From positions 1 through 38,113 of IMG/VR virus record IMGVR_UViG_3300031823_000018: 38,113 bases of DNA; one strand, 5' to 3'. Below, piece by piece: positions 23,499 to 30,115 of this stretch. This DNA comes from a virus. The notes beneath the pieces are model-generated. The model did no database searches. It was not told the origin of the DNA and was given only the letters and a program-made list of their open reading frames with translations. Numbering within the stretch: position 1 is the stretch's first letter; each line of letters starts with the position of its first letter. The position numbers were made by a program, and so were the translations under genes.

Positions 23499-23534
23499 CC
23501 CCGTCCACCCATTCGACGGAGGCGGTGGACGGGG
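23499..23534. other. Strong hairpin after the lipoprotein gene
   Basis: Perfect 11-bp inverted repeat CCCCGTCCACC (23499-23509) / GGTGGACGGGG (23524-23534) with a 14-nt loop. It lies 21 bases after the stop of the leftward lipoprotein gene in a 167-base gap. No T-run follows, so it may protect or process mRNA ends more than terminate. Confidence 0.5.
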
Positions 23535-23554
23535 TTGGGAACCAAGGCTGTCGT

Positions 23555-24082
23555 TCAAGCACGCTTGCCATTGCTGGCAATGAAGTTCTCCAAGTGGCCG
23601 CGGGCGGTGTTGGGCTGCATCGGCACGCCCGCCACGCGCGGATGCGCAGCCAACAGGCCGACCGCGAACTCAATCACCGGGATCAAGGTCGCCAGGCCCG
23701 ACAAGGCAGTCTGGAAAGCGGAAGGCAAACCCACACCACTCAAAGCTTGGATGATGCTGCTGGCATCCGCGGCAAGCTGCTGCACCCAGGTCTGTTGCGC
23801 CGGCGCTGCGGCAGCCGTTGAGAAGGCAACCGCGACCTGATGCACCGCCGAAGCGGCTTCTTGGATCGTGGCAACGGTCGCTGCCGAGACCACACTGCCC
23901 AGGCCGCCCAAACCACTGGCAATGACCTGGATGGCACCGTCAACCAAAGTAATATCAGAGGCCACTTGAGCGTTGGCAGCCGGGGTCGGCGTGGGAGTGG
24001 GCGTCGGGAATAACGTCGAGCAAGCACCCAAGCCGAGCATGGTACTGCCCAGCAAGGCCGTGCGTCGCGAGATGTTGGTCAT
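23555..24082 (-). CDS. Phage lipoprotein (175 aa)
   Basis: N-terminus MTNISRRTALLGSTMLGLGA followed by Cys: a twin-arginine-like SRRTALLG signal with a lipobox LGAC at residues 18-21. A Thr/Pro repeat (TPTPTPTP) follows, then an Ala/Val/Gly-rich helical body with hydrophobic stretches (SGLATLIPVIEFAVGLLAAH). AGAAGGA upstream fixes the start. It sits in the lysis region after endolysin and DUF3800. A role at the outer membrane during lysis or in superinfection exclusion is conceivable; neither can be shown here. Confidence 0.75.
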   Translation of the reverse strand: MTNISRRTALLGSTMLGLGACSTLFPTPTPTPTPAANAQVASDITLVDGAIQVIASGLGGLGSVVSAATVATIQEAASAVHQVAVAFSTAAAAPAQQTWVQQLAADASSIIQALSGVGLPSAFQTALSGLATLIPVIEFAVGLLAAHPRVAGVPMQPNTARGHLENFIASNGKRA

Positions 24083-24101
24083 GATTTTGTGTCCTTCTGT
24101 T

Positions 24102-24251
24102 TCACAAAGGCACGATCACCCTGGGCCGGGTTGGAGGCTGCTGCGGCAGATCGCGATACGACGCCAGGATTTCGACAGTATTCAACAATTCCAGCTTGGC
24201 GCAGTCATTGGCTCTCTCGGGCAGGCAAGGCGCGGATGATGGCCGCGGCAT
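24102..24251 (-). CDS. Possible Pro-rich small protein overlapping its neighbour (49 aa)
   Basis: Frame with ATG at 24251, out of phase with and overlapping the 35-aa frame. Its C-terminal part ASYRDLPQQPPTRPRVIVPL is Pro-rich, as in outer-membrane spanin subunits, and the embedded arrangement is also seen for Rz/Rz1 pairs. However, I see no clear signal peptide or lipobox, only CLPERANDC. Without it, 123 bases before the lipoprotein would be non-coding. Confidence 0.35.
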   Translation of the reverse strand: MPRPSSAPCLPERANDCAKLELLNTVEILASYRDLPQQPPTRPRVIVPL

Positions 24252-24312
24252 CGGAGGAACCCGCCAGGATGTCGCTCAATGCTTTGCTCTGCGCTTCCAG
24301 CAGATCGGTCAT
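24205..24312 (-). CDS. Micro-protein (35 aa)
   Basis: Encodes MTDLLEAQSKALSDILAGSS then DAAAIIRALPARESQ, an amphipathic helical peptide. The frame is open back to the stop of the preceding 25-aa peptide, so upstream GTG/TTG starts are possible. It continues the series of short, coupled genes between DUF3800 and the lipoprotein. No function recognised. Confidence 0.45.
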   Translation of the reverse strand: MTDLLEAQSKALSDILAGSSDAAAIIRALPARESQ

Positions 24313-24351
24313 CGCACTCACCACATATTCCAAGCGCCGAAGCCGAGGACA

Positions 24352-24429
24352 CTACTCGTCAGTCTGGTTATAATACACCCGCCAGGCCTCGTTCACTATG
24401 GCCAGGGCTTTGTCTATGGAAGCGGGCAT
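24352..24429 (-). CDS. Micro-protein (25 aa)
   Basis: ATG overlaps the stop of the upstream 98-aa gene (TAATG), a strong coupling signal. Encodes MPASIDKALAIVNEAWRVYY plus five acidic/polar residues. Helical and amphipathic. The coupling is the main evidence that it is translated. Confidence 0.45.
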   Translation of the reverse strand: MPASIDKALAIVNEAWRVYYNQTDE

Positions 24430-24725
24430 TACCGCAGCGACTCCGGGAGCGTGCCATCAATCCCCATCAGGGCAGCAGCGATCGTCTCGCGCTTGGGATC
24501 GTCAGGCAGCAGCCGCAACCATGCGGTCACCAGTTGCGACTTAGTAAGCGCGGTAATGGCCATACGCTGCGCCTCGACCAGCTCGACCAACGCCAAGACC
24601 AGGTGCTCCAACAGCCGGTGATGTTCCTCGCCGGTGGTGGTGACCGGCGCTTGCAACTTCTCCTGGCAGCTGCGCACGCGCAGCGCTAGGGCGGCCAAGG
24701 AGGGCGGGGGTGCGGAGTCGGTCAT
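24429..24725 (-). CDS. Hypothetical helical protein (98 aa)
   Basis: Predicted helical bundle: ALALRVRSCQEKLQAPVTTT, HRLLEHLVLALVELVEAQRM, then KRETIAAALMGIDGTLPESL. Starts at 24725; an upstream GTG/ATG reading to 24779 has no better ribosome site. It is located between DUF3800 and a series of micro-genes. Not recognised. Confidence 0.65.
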   Translation of the reverse strand: MTDSAPPPSLAALALRVRSCQEKLQAPVTTTGEEHHRLLEHLVLALVELVEAQRMAITALTKSQLVTAWLRLLPDDPKRETIAAALMGIDGTLPESLR

Positions 24726-24794
24726 GCGCCTTTCACCGGGATAAATTCGAGCGCGCGTTTGAAAAAGTCGTACCCACAAAAAAGCCTTCTGCTC

Positions 24795-25715
24795 TTACGA
24801 AGCCCTAAGTTTTTCCATTTCACGCATTTTCTTTTGATCTGCTTCTAGCTCGGAAAACTTCGCCTCCACCATTTCGCCATCCCATAGCTCACCTTCGTAA
24901 TCCAGATCGCGGTCAGGTAGCGCCGAGAACAATTCTCGCCATCCTTCAGTTTCCGCCTGGGTGCCACTCTGATTCACGAGATGCTTACGAGTTTGCCACG
25001 CCAATATGTCAGCCGCCTGAAGCAGGTAATAGTGGCGCGCATCACCAAAGCTGATTGCTGCGACGCGACTTGCCATGCGTGGGTCCCGCTTATTGATGTG
25101 CTCAAGCAGCCGCAGCCTAGGCCGAGCGAACTGATAATCCCGGTTAAACACCAGTTCTATGGCGTCGCGCTCCTGGGCTTGATCTAGCCGATCGATGATC
25201 CGCCGCAGGAGTCGTTGAAAGCAGAACTCCTGAGCATCACCAAACGACTTGCGCCTTTGGCTTGAAAGCTTGCGCCATACGTCCGCATCAACCGCCACAC
25301 CGAATCCGATCAGCTGCGAATCCTTAATTGCCCCAATGAACTCGCTCAGAACGCGGTGACCATAGTTTAGTGCCCATTTCTTTTCTCGTCGCGTTCCTTC
25401 CCAATCCTTCATATGTACGGCTGGAATGCCATGACGCATAAGCAAATGGCGCCACCGTTGCTGAAAGCCCCACCACACCTGATCGTGAGCGAGATAACCA
25501 GCGATACACACGAATCTGTGGTCGCCCTGGCTTTCTTTTCCACTATCGTCAAAGAAGGCTTCGATCACGACTCGATACTCCGGACGGATGAGGGCCGACC
25601 GGAACGCAGGACGCCAGCCGGGCGCGCTCATGGTGCGCTCCCGATCATAGCACGAATGGGAACGTGAAGTATAATATCGCCGATCCAAGGCTGGTTGATC
25701 AGAATCGTCGGTCAT
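24795..25715 (-). CDS. DUF3800 domain protein (306 aa)
   Basis: DUF3800 pattern: VVIEAFFDDSGKESQGDHRF with the acidic FFDDSG motif near the domain start, then FVCIAGYLAHDQVWWGFQQR, the mid-protein ELVFNRDYQF, and the late acidic/aromatic pattern GDARHYYLLQAADILAW with 'QAADIlaw'. The fold is RNase-H-like and often considered a nuclease. The GAGGA eight bases before 25715 supports the long form; a start at 25631 would still keep the whole domain. DUF3800 genes are frequent in phages and prophages, commonly as accessory genes next to lysis genes. Anti-defence or defence roles are possible but not shown. Confidence 0.85.
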   Translation of the reverse strand: MTDDSDQPALDRRYYTSRSHSCYDRERTMSAPGWRPAFRSALIRPEYRVVIEAFFDDSGKESQGDHRFVCIAGYLAHDQVWWGFQQRWRHLLMRHGIPAVHMKDWEGTRREKKWALNYGHRVLSEFIGAIKDSQLIGFGVAVDADVWRKLSSQRRKSFGDAQEFCFQRLLRRIIDRLDQAQERDAIELVFNRDYQFARPRLRLLEHINKRDPRMASRVAAISFGDARHYYLLQAADILAWQTRKHLVNQSGTQAETEGWRELFSALPDRDLDYEGELWDGEMVEAKFSELEADQKKMREMEKLRAS

Positions 25716-25726
25716 AAGTGGATCCT

Positions 25727-26347
25727 CTACGATTGAATGGCGCTCCTAGCCTTATATACGATGGTGGCCAAATATACGATGGTGGCCAAACGCCGCATCC
25801 AGCCAAGGCCAAAGCGATCAAACCCGGCGGCCAGGGCGTAGGCCAGGGCGCGCTGCGCCACCAGCTCGATAAACAGTGCTTCGGGATCGGCCGCGGCGAT
25901 CGCCGCCCTTGAGATTGGGCCGATCGTGCCATCAACATCCACGCCCACCGCCGCTTGCACCAGACGGGCGATGCGCGCCACTCCTTGGTTGACCGCGCCA
26001 TCGAACGCCAACACGGCCAGATCACCCGGCATGACGTCGGCGCCGATCGGCACCCAATAATCTGTCAAATAGATCGCCTGCGCGTCGGCCAAGGTCAGGT
26101 TGACGATGTCAAGCGTCGGGTAGGACTTGGCGCTGATACCGTATTTGGTGCCTTTAAGCTCGCCAACTCCCTGCGCGCCGCCGGTCCAGTTACCGGCATC
26201 GACGGGGTTATTGTCAAAACCCCCTTCGACATTGACCACCGCCGGGAAGGCGATGGCGGTGAAAAAGTCGGCGGTGGCCGCGCGCACGACCCCAAGCTTG
26301 GAGTCGGCGGTAGTGACCACGCCGGGACTGTGCGCGCCACCGCTCAT
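25727..26347 (-). CDS. Endolysin, glycoside hydrolase family 108 (206 aa)
   Basis: Cleaves peptidoglycan at the end of infection. Catalytic-site segment VVNVEGGFDNNPVDAGNWTG (Glu41 the likely acid), KGTKYGISAKSYPTLDIVNL, LADAQAIYLTDYWVPIGAD, DGAVNQGVARIARLVQAAVG and the peptidoglycan-binding-like DVDGTIGPISRAAIAA follow the family order. No signal peptide or N-terminal anchor is evident, so release probably depends on a holin among the small membrane proteins upstream. The ATG at 26347 overlaps the previous stop (ATGA). An 18-bp tandem duplication adds ATIVYL-ATIVYK near the C-terminus. Confidence 0.9.
   Translation of the reverse strand: MSGGAHSPGVVTTADSKLGVVRAATADFFTAIAFPAVVNVEGGFDNNPVDAGNWTGGAQGVGELKGTKYGISAKSYPTLDIVNLTLADAQAIYLTDYWVPIGADVMPGDLAVLAFDGAVNQGVARIARLVQAAVGVDVDGTIGPISRAAIAAADPEALFIELVAQRALAYALAAGFDRFGLGWMRRLATIVYLATIVYKARSAIQS
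25755..25790. repeat. Perfect 18-bp tandem duplication
   Basis: TATACGATGGTGGCCAAA occurs twice in direct succession (25755-25772, 25773-25790) inside the endolysin's C-terminal codons, adding six residues without breaking the frame. Consistent with a recent slippage event. Confidence 0.9.
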
Positions 26348-26634
26348 AGCACGAACCTCGCACCACAACAACGACAAGCCTGCACATGAAAAAACGTGGG
26401 ATGGCTCAGAACACAATCTTGACGATCGTGTTTCCGGCCATCCACGTATTCTCGTACCCAGGGTATACCCACATCTTGAACCCCACTCGCCCAACGGCGT
26501 TGCCCCCACCCCAACCAGCGCCAGCGCTTGCAGGCGTAGACTGGGTACCAAGCGAACCATTCTTGCCACCGATCGGCTTGTGACAGAAGGCCAAAGCGCT
26601 GGGCAACAGCAGCGTGCGAAGCGTCATCGATCAT
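26344..26634 (-). CDS. Trp-rich small phage protein (96 aa)
   Basis: Contains DRWQEWFAWYPVYACKRWRW and LGWGQRRWA, a pattern I recognise loosely from small uncharacterised phage proteins of the type 'W..WFAW.PV......W.WL'. Both ends are coupled: its ATG overlaps the stop of the 270-aa gene (ATGA) and its stop overlaps the endolysin ATG (ATGA). That favours this frame over a 73-aa alternative in another frame at 26406-26627. Ends with a Cys pair, CRCCGARFVL. Confidence 0.6.
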   Translation of the reverse strand: MIDDASHAAVAQRFGLLSQADRWQEWFAWYPVYACKRWRWLGWGQRRWASGVQDVGIPWVREYVDGRKHDRQDCVLSHPTFFHVQACRCCGARFVL

Positions 26635-27443
26635 GCGGCCACCGGCTCCGGTCGTGCCTTGGCGCGCTTCATGGCGCGCTCCAAGCGCGCTGACACCAAA
26701 GCGATATCGGACGGAGGTGCTTGGTTACCCATACAAATTGCTTCGTCCAGCAGGGCAACAGCGGCCGTCCACAGAGTCCGTGTCCAGACCTCCGACGATG
26801 CAAACGATGCAAAAAGACGGTTCGTCCGATTGAATCGAGAGGAGAACTTCAATAAAAAGTGAGTACCAAGACAGGCAGAATAAAGAATATTCAACCAGCT
26901 CATACTGCGCACCAGAAGGGTCTCTGGTGCTTTCAGTGCATCTCGCTCGGTCAGATACGGGATCAGCTCTAGCACAACCTTTCGCACTTTACCAGACACC
27001 CAAAACGAGTCACGCGTGGACAGCGCGCTGATCACACATTGGGCATCATGCCAGGTCGTAATTCCAGCAAAGCTCGGCGACAAAGACGAGCAATCTGTGG
27101 CGTCCAACACCAGCGGCGCCAGTCGCTTCAATATTCCAAAAGCCAGAAACTGGGTACGCTGTAATTCAACGGCTTTCCGATCAGCAGTGCCAGCCAAACG
27201 AGTCACGAACGACAGCAGCAGTTCTTGCCGAAGATAGTCCGGCATCGCGTCATTTAACAAAAGCGCAAAACCACTAATAGGACGCGAAAAGCAGGGTGGA
27301 AAATCGGACGTCGTACTGATGCTCCGATACTTCATCCCCGCCGCCACGACGGCCGCCTCATTAATGCACGTCCCGCCATCCGGCCCAGGGAATTCGTGCG
27401 AGCCCTCAAGGAGGCGCCAATTGCTAATAGAATCGAAGTTCAT
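26631..27443 (-). CDS. Conserved protein of unknown function (270 aa)
   Basis: Strong family feel: SNWRLLEGSHEFPGPDGGTC followed by INEAAVVAAGMKYRSI, then CFSRPISGFALLLNDAMPDY and RQELLLSFVTRLAGTAD. I remember this pattern from uncharacterised proteins in many bacterial genomes and mobile elements, without an assigned function. AAGGAGG upstream gives a firm start at 27443. Soluble and mixed alpha/beta. It lies between small phage genes and the endolysin; in other genomes it also travels alone, so it may be accessory cargo. Confidence 0.75.
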   Translation of the reverse strand: MNFDSISNWRLLEGSHEFPGPDGGTCINEAAVVAAGMKYRSISTTSDFPPCFSRPISGFALLLNDAMPDYLRQELLLSFVTRLAGTADRKAVELQRTQFLAFGILKRLAPLVLDATDCSSLSPSFAGITTWHDAQCVISALSTRDSFWVSGKVRKVVLELIPYLTERDALKAPETLLVRSMSWLNILYSACLGTHFLLKFSSRFNRTNRLFASFASSEVWTRTLWTAAVALLDEAICMGNQAPPSDIALVSARLERAMKRAKARPEPVAA

Positions 27444-27503
27444 GGGGTAGTCCTCCTTGAAATCGTTATAGATCGAGCCACCAACAAAGCATCAGTTTGC
27501 ATG

Positions 27504-27890
27504 TCAGCCTTCCGCCCAAGGGTCGGGTTGCCGGCGCGCCGATATGACGTTGCCCTGCGGGTCGAGCGGGAGGTCCAGCTGAAGGGTCAAAGGAGCGGCA
27601 TCTGCAAAGAGAAATTCCCTCGCATTTTCCAGCAGAATGGTATAAAGCAAAGCAGCCACTTCCGTATTATAGATTTCCAAATAAGCCCGCGGCAGCACGC
27701 CCTCCCAAAGCACCTTCAGCGATGCGCTTACACCATCATGGGCCAAGTACAGCGGTCGCTGGCCGGGGCGATCGCGCCGATAGACGGTACCCAGGCCGGG
27801 CTGCTGACCAATGTCCACATCGTGGGTCGGGTCCGGCTCAACAAACCGCGCGGGGCGAACGATCGTCTGGTTATCTCCCTGCTCAACCAT
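27504..27890 (-). CDS. Hypothetical phage protein (128 aa)
   Basis: Begins MVEQGDNQTIVRPARFVEPD and contains AYLEIYNTEVAALLYTILLE and FADAAPLTLQLDLPLDPQGN. Mixed helix/strand, soluble. Its start overlaps the end of the 27-aa peptide gene by eight bases. Not recognised. Confidence 0.65.
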   Translation of the reverse strand: MVEQGDNQTIVRPARFVEPDPTHDVDIGQQPGLGTVYRRDRPGQRPLYLAHDGVSASLKVLWEGVLPRAYLEIYNTEVAALLYTILLENAREFLFADAAPLTLQLDLPLDPQGNVISARRQPDPWAEG

Positions 27891-27966
27891 TCACAACCTC
27901 CGCCACCGAATGCAGTGCTGCGACAACCCTGGCGGCGTGCGCTGTCTCCACCTTGAAAGTGACCAT
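27883..27966 (-). CDS. Micro-protein (27 aa)
   Basis: ATG at 27966 with AAGGA eight bases upstream. Encodes MVTFKVETAHAARVVAALHS then VAEVVNG, a single beta/helix peptide. Its 3' end overlaps the start of the 128-aa gene, which suggests coupling. The ribosome site is among the best in the region, so I consider translation likely despite the size. Confidence 0.5.
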   Translation of the reverse strand: MVTFKVETAHAARVVAALHSVAEVVNG

Positions 27967-27984
27967 CACTTGTTTCCTTCTCGC

Positions 27985-28314
27985 TCAGAGGGTCCCTGTT
28001 CGCGTTAGGCATACCAGGCGCCGCCAAAAGGACGGACCACGAACGAGGGCCCGGTTTTCGATGTGCTGCTCGGCCTCACGGGCGCGCTCCCGACGCGTTT
28101 CCTCGCGCAGCGCCTCGCGCTCGCGGCGTGACTCCTCGACCACGGCGGCCAGCAACGTACTGCGCTCGACCGTCGAGGTATCCCATACCACCACACCACC
28201 ACCAATTTCATCAGACAAGTAAATATGGCAGCCGCCATCAGCAGCCTGACGATACAGCCTGTGGCCGTTGGGCAGCCGGCCCAGTGGATGGGCGTCGTCG
28301 GACATGGTCAGCAT
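27985..28314 (-). CDS. Hypothetical protein with a charged helical C-terminus (109 aa)
   Basis: The N-terminal part (SDDAHPLGRLPNGHRLYRQA; HIYLSDEIGGGVVVWD) reads as a small beta domain. Then a long charged helix follows (ESRREREALREETRRERARE). The ATG at 28314 overlaps the preceding stop (TGATG); an internal ATG at 28305 is the other candidate. The helix could form a coiled coil. Not recognised. Confidence 0.65.
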   Translation of the reverse strand: MLTMSDDAHPLGRLPNGHRLYRQAADGGCHIYLSDEIGGGVVVWDTSTVERSTLLAAVVEESRREREALREETRRERAREAEQHIENRALVRGPSFWRRLVCLTRTGTL

Positions 28315-28463
28315 CAGAGTCTCCAATACAAAATTCCAAACGCGGCCAGGAAGCCCAAGTAGACCAGGATGAACCCAAGCGTATGGAACAAGCCGGTCCA
28401 CTGGGTGGCGCGCCGGCGGGCGCGTTCTTCGTGCAGGATGCGCAAGATCACAGCGTCATTCAT
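28314..28463 (-). CDS. Single-pass membrane micro-protein (49 aa)
   Basis: Encodes a basic N-terminal helix (ILRILHEERARRRATQW) and one membrane helix (LGFILVYLGFLAAFGILYW). Start overlaps the stop of the 20-aa frame (ATGA) and stop overlaps the next start (TGATG), so it is embedded in a fully coupled series. Topology would be N-in. It could be a holin/antiholin-class protein, but that is only a class-level guess. Confidence 0.6.
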   Translation of the reverse strand: MNDAVILRILHEERARRRATQWTGLFHTLGFILVYLGFLAAFGILYWRL

Positions 28464-28522
28464 CGGCGTACCGGCCCAAGATCAACAATCTCTCTGGTCC
28501 GATGCTGTTCCTTGTAGTTCAT
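28460..28522 (-). CDS. Micro-peptide (20 aa), possible leader
   Basis: ATG at 28522 preceded by AGGAAACAGC. Encodes MNYKEQHRTREIVDLGPVRR and overlaps the next start (ATGA). Same frame as the longer upstream reading of the two-helix gene, so it may instead be the C-terminus of that protein if the frame is intact. Confidence 0.35.
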   Translation of the reverse strand: MNYKEQHRTREIVDLGPVRR

Positions 28523-28557
28523 CACGCTGTTTCCTAAGGAACGAAATCGGTTTGTAA

Positions 28558-28876
28558 TCAGAAGCGACCGGGGCGCAGCATCGGCGCGGGTGGCGGAGGC
28601 CGCTCTCGTATCGACGAGACAGGTGGGTTGAGGCCACCCTTGCGAACCATGCCTTCGCGCAAGAAAGAGGTCGGTTTGGCCGGGGGTGGCATGGCAGTCC
28701 GCCAACGGTGATAGAGGCTTCCCAGGACGAAGCCCGACCCCCACAGGCAGACGAAGCCATCGCTGCACCCCCCAGACCAAGAGGGCCAAGACCCACCCCA
28801 GTATGAAGCCGAACAGCAGCGCGACCCAGACCGTATCCAGCGGCAGCACCGACCAAGGAGGCAGCTCAACGAGCAT
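28558..28876 (-). CDS. Two-helix membrane protein, apparent frameshift
   Basis: Starts at 28876, overlapping the preceding gene, with MLVELPPWSVLPLDTVWVAL and the first membrane helix (VALLFGFILGWVLALLVWG). At a run of six G (complement of 28768-28773) the better-looking protein shifts frame: the second frame gives a further hydrophobic segment (FVCLWGSGFVLGSLYHRW) and a Pro-rich ending PPPPAPMLRPGRF stopping at 28558. Staying in the first frame ends at 28460 with less membrane-like sequence. Either a sequencing error in the G-run, a programmed shift, or two overlapping genes. Confidence 0.5.
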
Positions 28877-29174
28877 GATGAGCGGCGTAGGCTGTCCAAC
28901 AGACCCAGGCCACCACGGCCAAGACCAGCACACCCCAGATGATGAGCCGCGTCCTACGGCCAGACGCCTCTCGCGCGCCTTGTCCAGACACGGCGCTATC
29001 AGCCAAGCCTTCTGGGGTGTGGACCGGATCATCGAAGGGGCGCGTGAGCGGCGCAGCGCCCGTCATCTGCTCCGCAATCGCTTTGTGTGCGCGCTTGCGC
29101 GCCAAGGGCTTCTTGATCGCCGCAGCCAGCTTTTTCAGCCCTGGTTTTTTGGCAACGTATTTGCTCTTAACCAC
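28866..29174 (-). CDS. Single-pass membrane protein (102 aa)
   Basis: Lys-rich N-terminus (MVKSKYVAKKPGLKKLAAAI), a polar middle and a C-terminal membrane helix (LIIWGVLVLAVVAWVCWTAY). GTG start at 29174 with GGAGG nine bases upstream. A C-terminally anchored (tail-anchored) topology is likely. Its end overlaps the start of the next membrane-protein gene by 11 bases. Unknown family. Confidence 0.65.
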   Translation of the reverse strand: MVKSKYVAKKPGLKKLAAAIKKPLARKRAHKAIAEQMTGAAPLTRPFDDPVHTPEGLADSAVSGQGAREASGRRTRLIIWGVLVLAVVAWVCWTAYAAHHAR

Positions 29175-29204
29175 AATATTAACCCTCCGGGTTACAGCAG
29201 CACG

Positions 29205-29498
29205 TCAGTCCTGCGTGTCGAGTCGTGAGACAGACGAGGCAAAAGGCGTATCTTTTGTGCTCACCGCCGCCGCATCCGCCGAGCAGCGGATCGCCACTAA
29301 CCCGCGCATCTCCACTGCCCGCAACATCTCCCGGTGCACCTCCACAAAGTACTTCTCCGCGAGCCAAAGTTTGCTCCCCAGCGCACCACAACCCAAAGCC
29401 ATGGTATTGAAAAATCTCTCCAAAATTAAAAGATCATAATTGGAAACCGGCAATTGGTTGTGCCAGCGTGATAAGAGCTCAGAGCTAGGAATTTGCAT
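29205..29498 (-). CDS. Hypothetical protein (97 aa), first gene behind a promoter
   Basis: Starts MQIPSSELLSRWHNQLPVSN; helical, with SNYDLLILERFFNTMALGCG and AEKYFVEVHREMLRAVEMRG. Soluble. It is the first gene after a well-formed sigma70-type promoter (29531-29559), so it heads the series of small genes down to the endolysin. No family recognised. Confidence 0.65.
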   Translation of the reverse strand: MQIPSSELLSRWHNQLPVSNYDLLILERFFNTMALGCGALGSKLWLAEKYFVEVHREMLRAVEMRGLVAIRCSADAAAVSTKDTPFASSVSRLDTQD

Positions 29499-29530
29499 TG
29501 GGTGGGTCTCTTGTGAACGTTAGTAACTGG

Positions 29531-29559
29531 ATTGTATGTGCACGTGACTGTGTTATCAA
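29531..29559 (-). promoter_or_regulatory. Sigma70-type promoter for the small-gene/lysis operon
   Basis: On the minus strand TTGATA (29559-29554) and TACAAT (29536-29531) are separated by exactly 17 bases. The -10 box lies 32 bases before the start of the 97-aa gene. This is the best consensus promoter I found in the window. Confidence 0.6.
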
Positions 29560-29696
29560 GCCCGTTTTCGTACTTCGTAAACACACTTTGGGGTAGTGTC
29601 TCAGTTTGAATTGTAACAGTCCGATCGCCGCTTGACGCACCTATCGCGTCCGCCCCGCGCTTCCTATATGCTTAGCGGGAAGCATGGAGACCGAAG

Positions 29697-29768
29697 ATGC
29701 CAAGATATGCGATTGCATTCGAACTAACGCCCTCCGTCATGGCGGCGAAGCGTTGGGGGAAGAGCTAG
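29697..29768 (+). pseudogene. Fragment of an unidentified gene, VapD-like start (23 aa)
   Basis: ATG with GGAG seven bases upstream, encoding MPRYAIAFELTPSVMAA before the frame enters the 48-bp repeat and stops (KRWGKS). The opening RYAIAFEL recalls VapD-type endoribonucleases (YAIAFDL), but the match is too short to rely on. It is rightward, alone in a 317-base gap between leftward phage genes. Its truncation at the repeat parallels that of cdh at 22553. Confidence 0.4.
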
Positions 29769-29789
29769 ATCGACAAGTTGTCGATCTAG
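29742..29789. repeat. 48-bp repeat, copy 2
   Basis: Second copy of the repeat at 22553-22600 (46 of 48 identical). The dyad at 29765-29789 keeps both 11-bp arms; only the loop differs (AGT for GGT). Flanks on both sides are unrelated to those of copy 1. Confidence 0.8.
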
Positions 29790-29815
29790 GCTATCGTCAC
29801 CATAACCGGAACGGC

Positions 29816-30115
29816 TCATTGAAGTGCCCTTTCTACGATCACCCGTCCAACCATCAGGCCGAAGGCGAAGCTGGCGAAGCCGAAGGCCACAACGGAGAGC
29901 ACCAACACCAACCGCTCGAATTTGGTGGCAGCCCGCGGTTGCGGCAGCAGATCCTTGAGGCGGCGCATCTCGGCCGCCAGCTCGGCGGCATGGGTCGCGT
30001 GATCTTCGATCTCTTTGCGCCAGATCGCCAGCTCGTCTTCGATCTGCAAGCGCTCGCGGTGGATGCGTTCCTCGCGCTCGACCCACTCTGGCTCTTTGGA
30101 GTCAGGGGTCACCAC
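29816..30115 (-). CDS. Coiled-coil protein with C-terminal membrane helix (99 aa)
   Basis: Charged helical body (WVEREERIHRERLQIEDELA; DHATHAAELAAEMRRLKDLL) followed by a membrane helix (LVLVLSVVAFGFASFAFGLM) and a short tail. Two GTG codons (30115 and 30112) overlap the stop of the preceding gene; either may be the start. Shape resembles Rz-like inner-membrane spanins in reverse orientation, but the helix is at the C-terminus, so I do not make that call. Last gene of the TerL operon. Confidence 0.65.
   Translation of the reverse strand: MVTPDSKEPEWVEREERIHRERLQIEDELAIWRKEIEDHATHAAELAAEMRRLKDLLPQPRAATKFERLVLVLSVVAFGFASFAFGLMVGRVIVERALQ

Noticed and set aside
23499-23534. Hairpin after the lipoprotein gene as an intrinsic terminator
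   Set aside because: The stem is strong but has a 14-nt loop and no T-run on either strand; listed as a structure of unknown role.
26406-26627. Leftward 73-aa Gly-rich frame (MTLRTLLLPSALAFC...)
   Set aside because: Overlaps the 96-aa Trp-rich frame, which is coupled by ATGA to both neighbours; the 73-aa frame has no ribosome site or coupling.
28460-29032. Single long leftward frame covering the two-helix gene and the 20-aa peptide
   Set aside because: Its upstream part overlaps the tail-anchored 102-aa gene, and its downstream part loses membrane character; a start at 28876 and a frame change fit better.
29633-29672. Promoter for the rightward VapD-like fragment (TTGACG and TATATG)
   Set aside because: Spacing between the boxes is about 27 bases, far from the 16-18 expected.
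29664-29684. Possible fifth, degenerate copy of the structured element (TATATGC...TAGCGGGAAGC)
   Set aside because: Only a short similarity; the second stem arm and the TGAAANCCA loop are absent.
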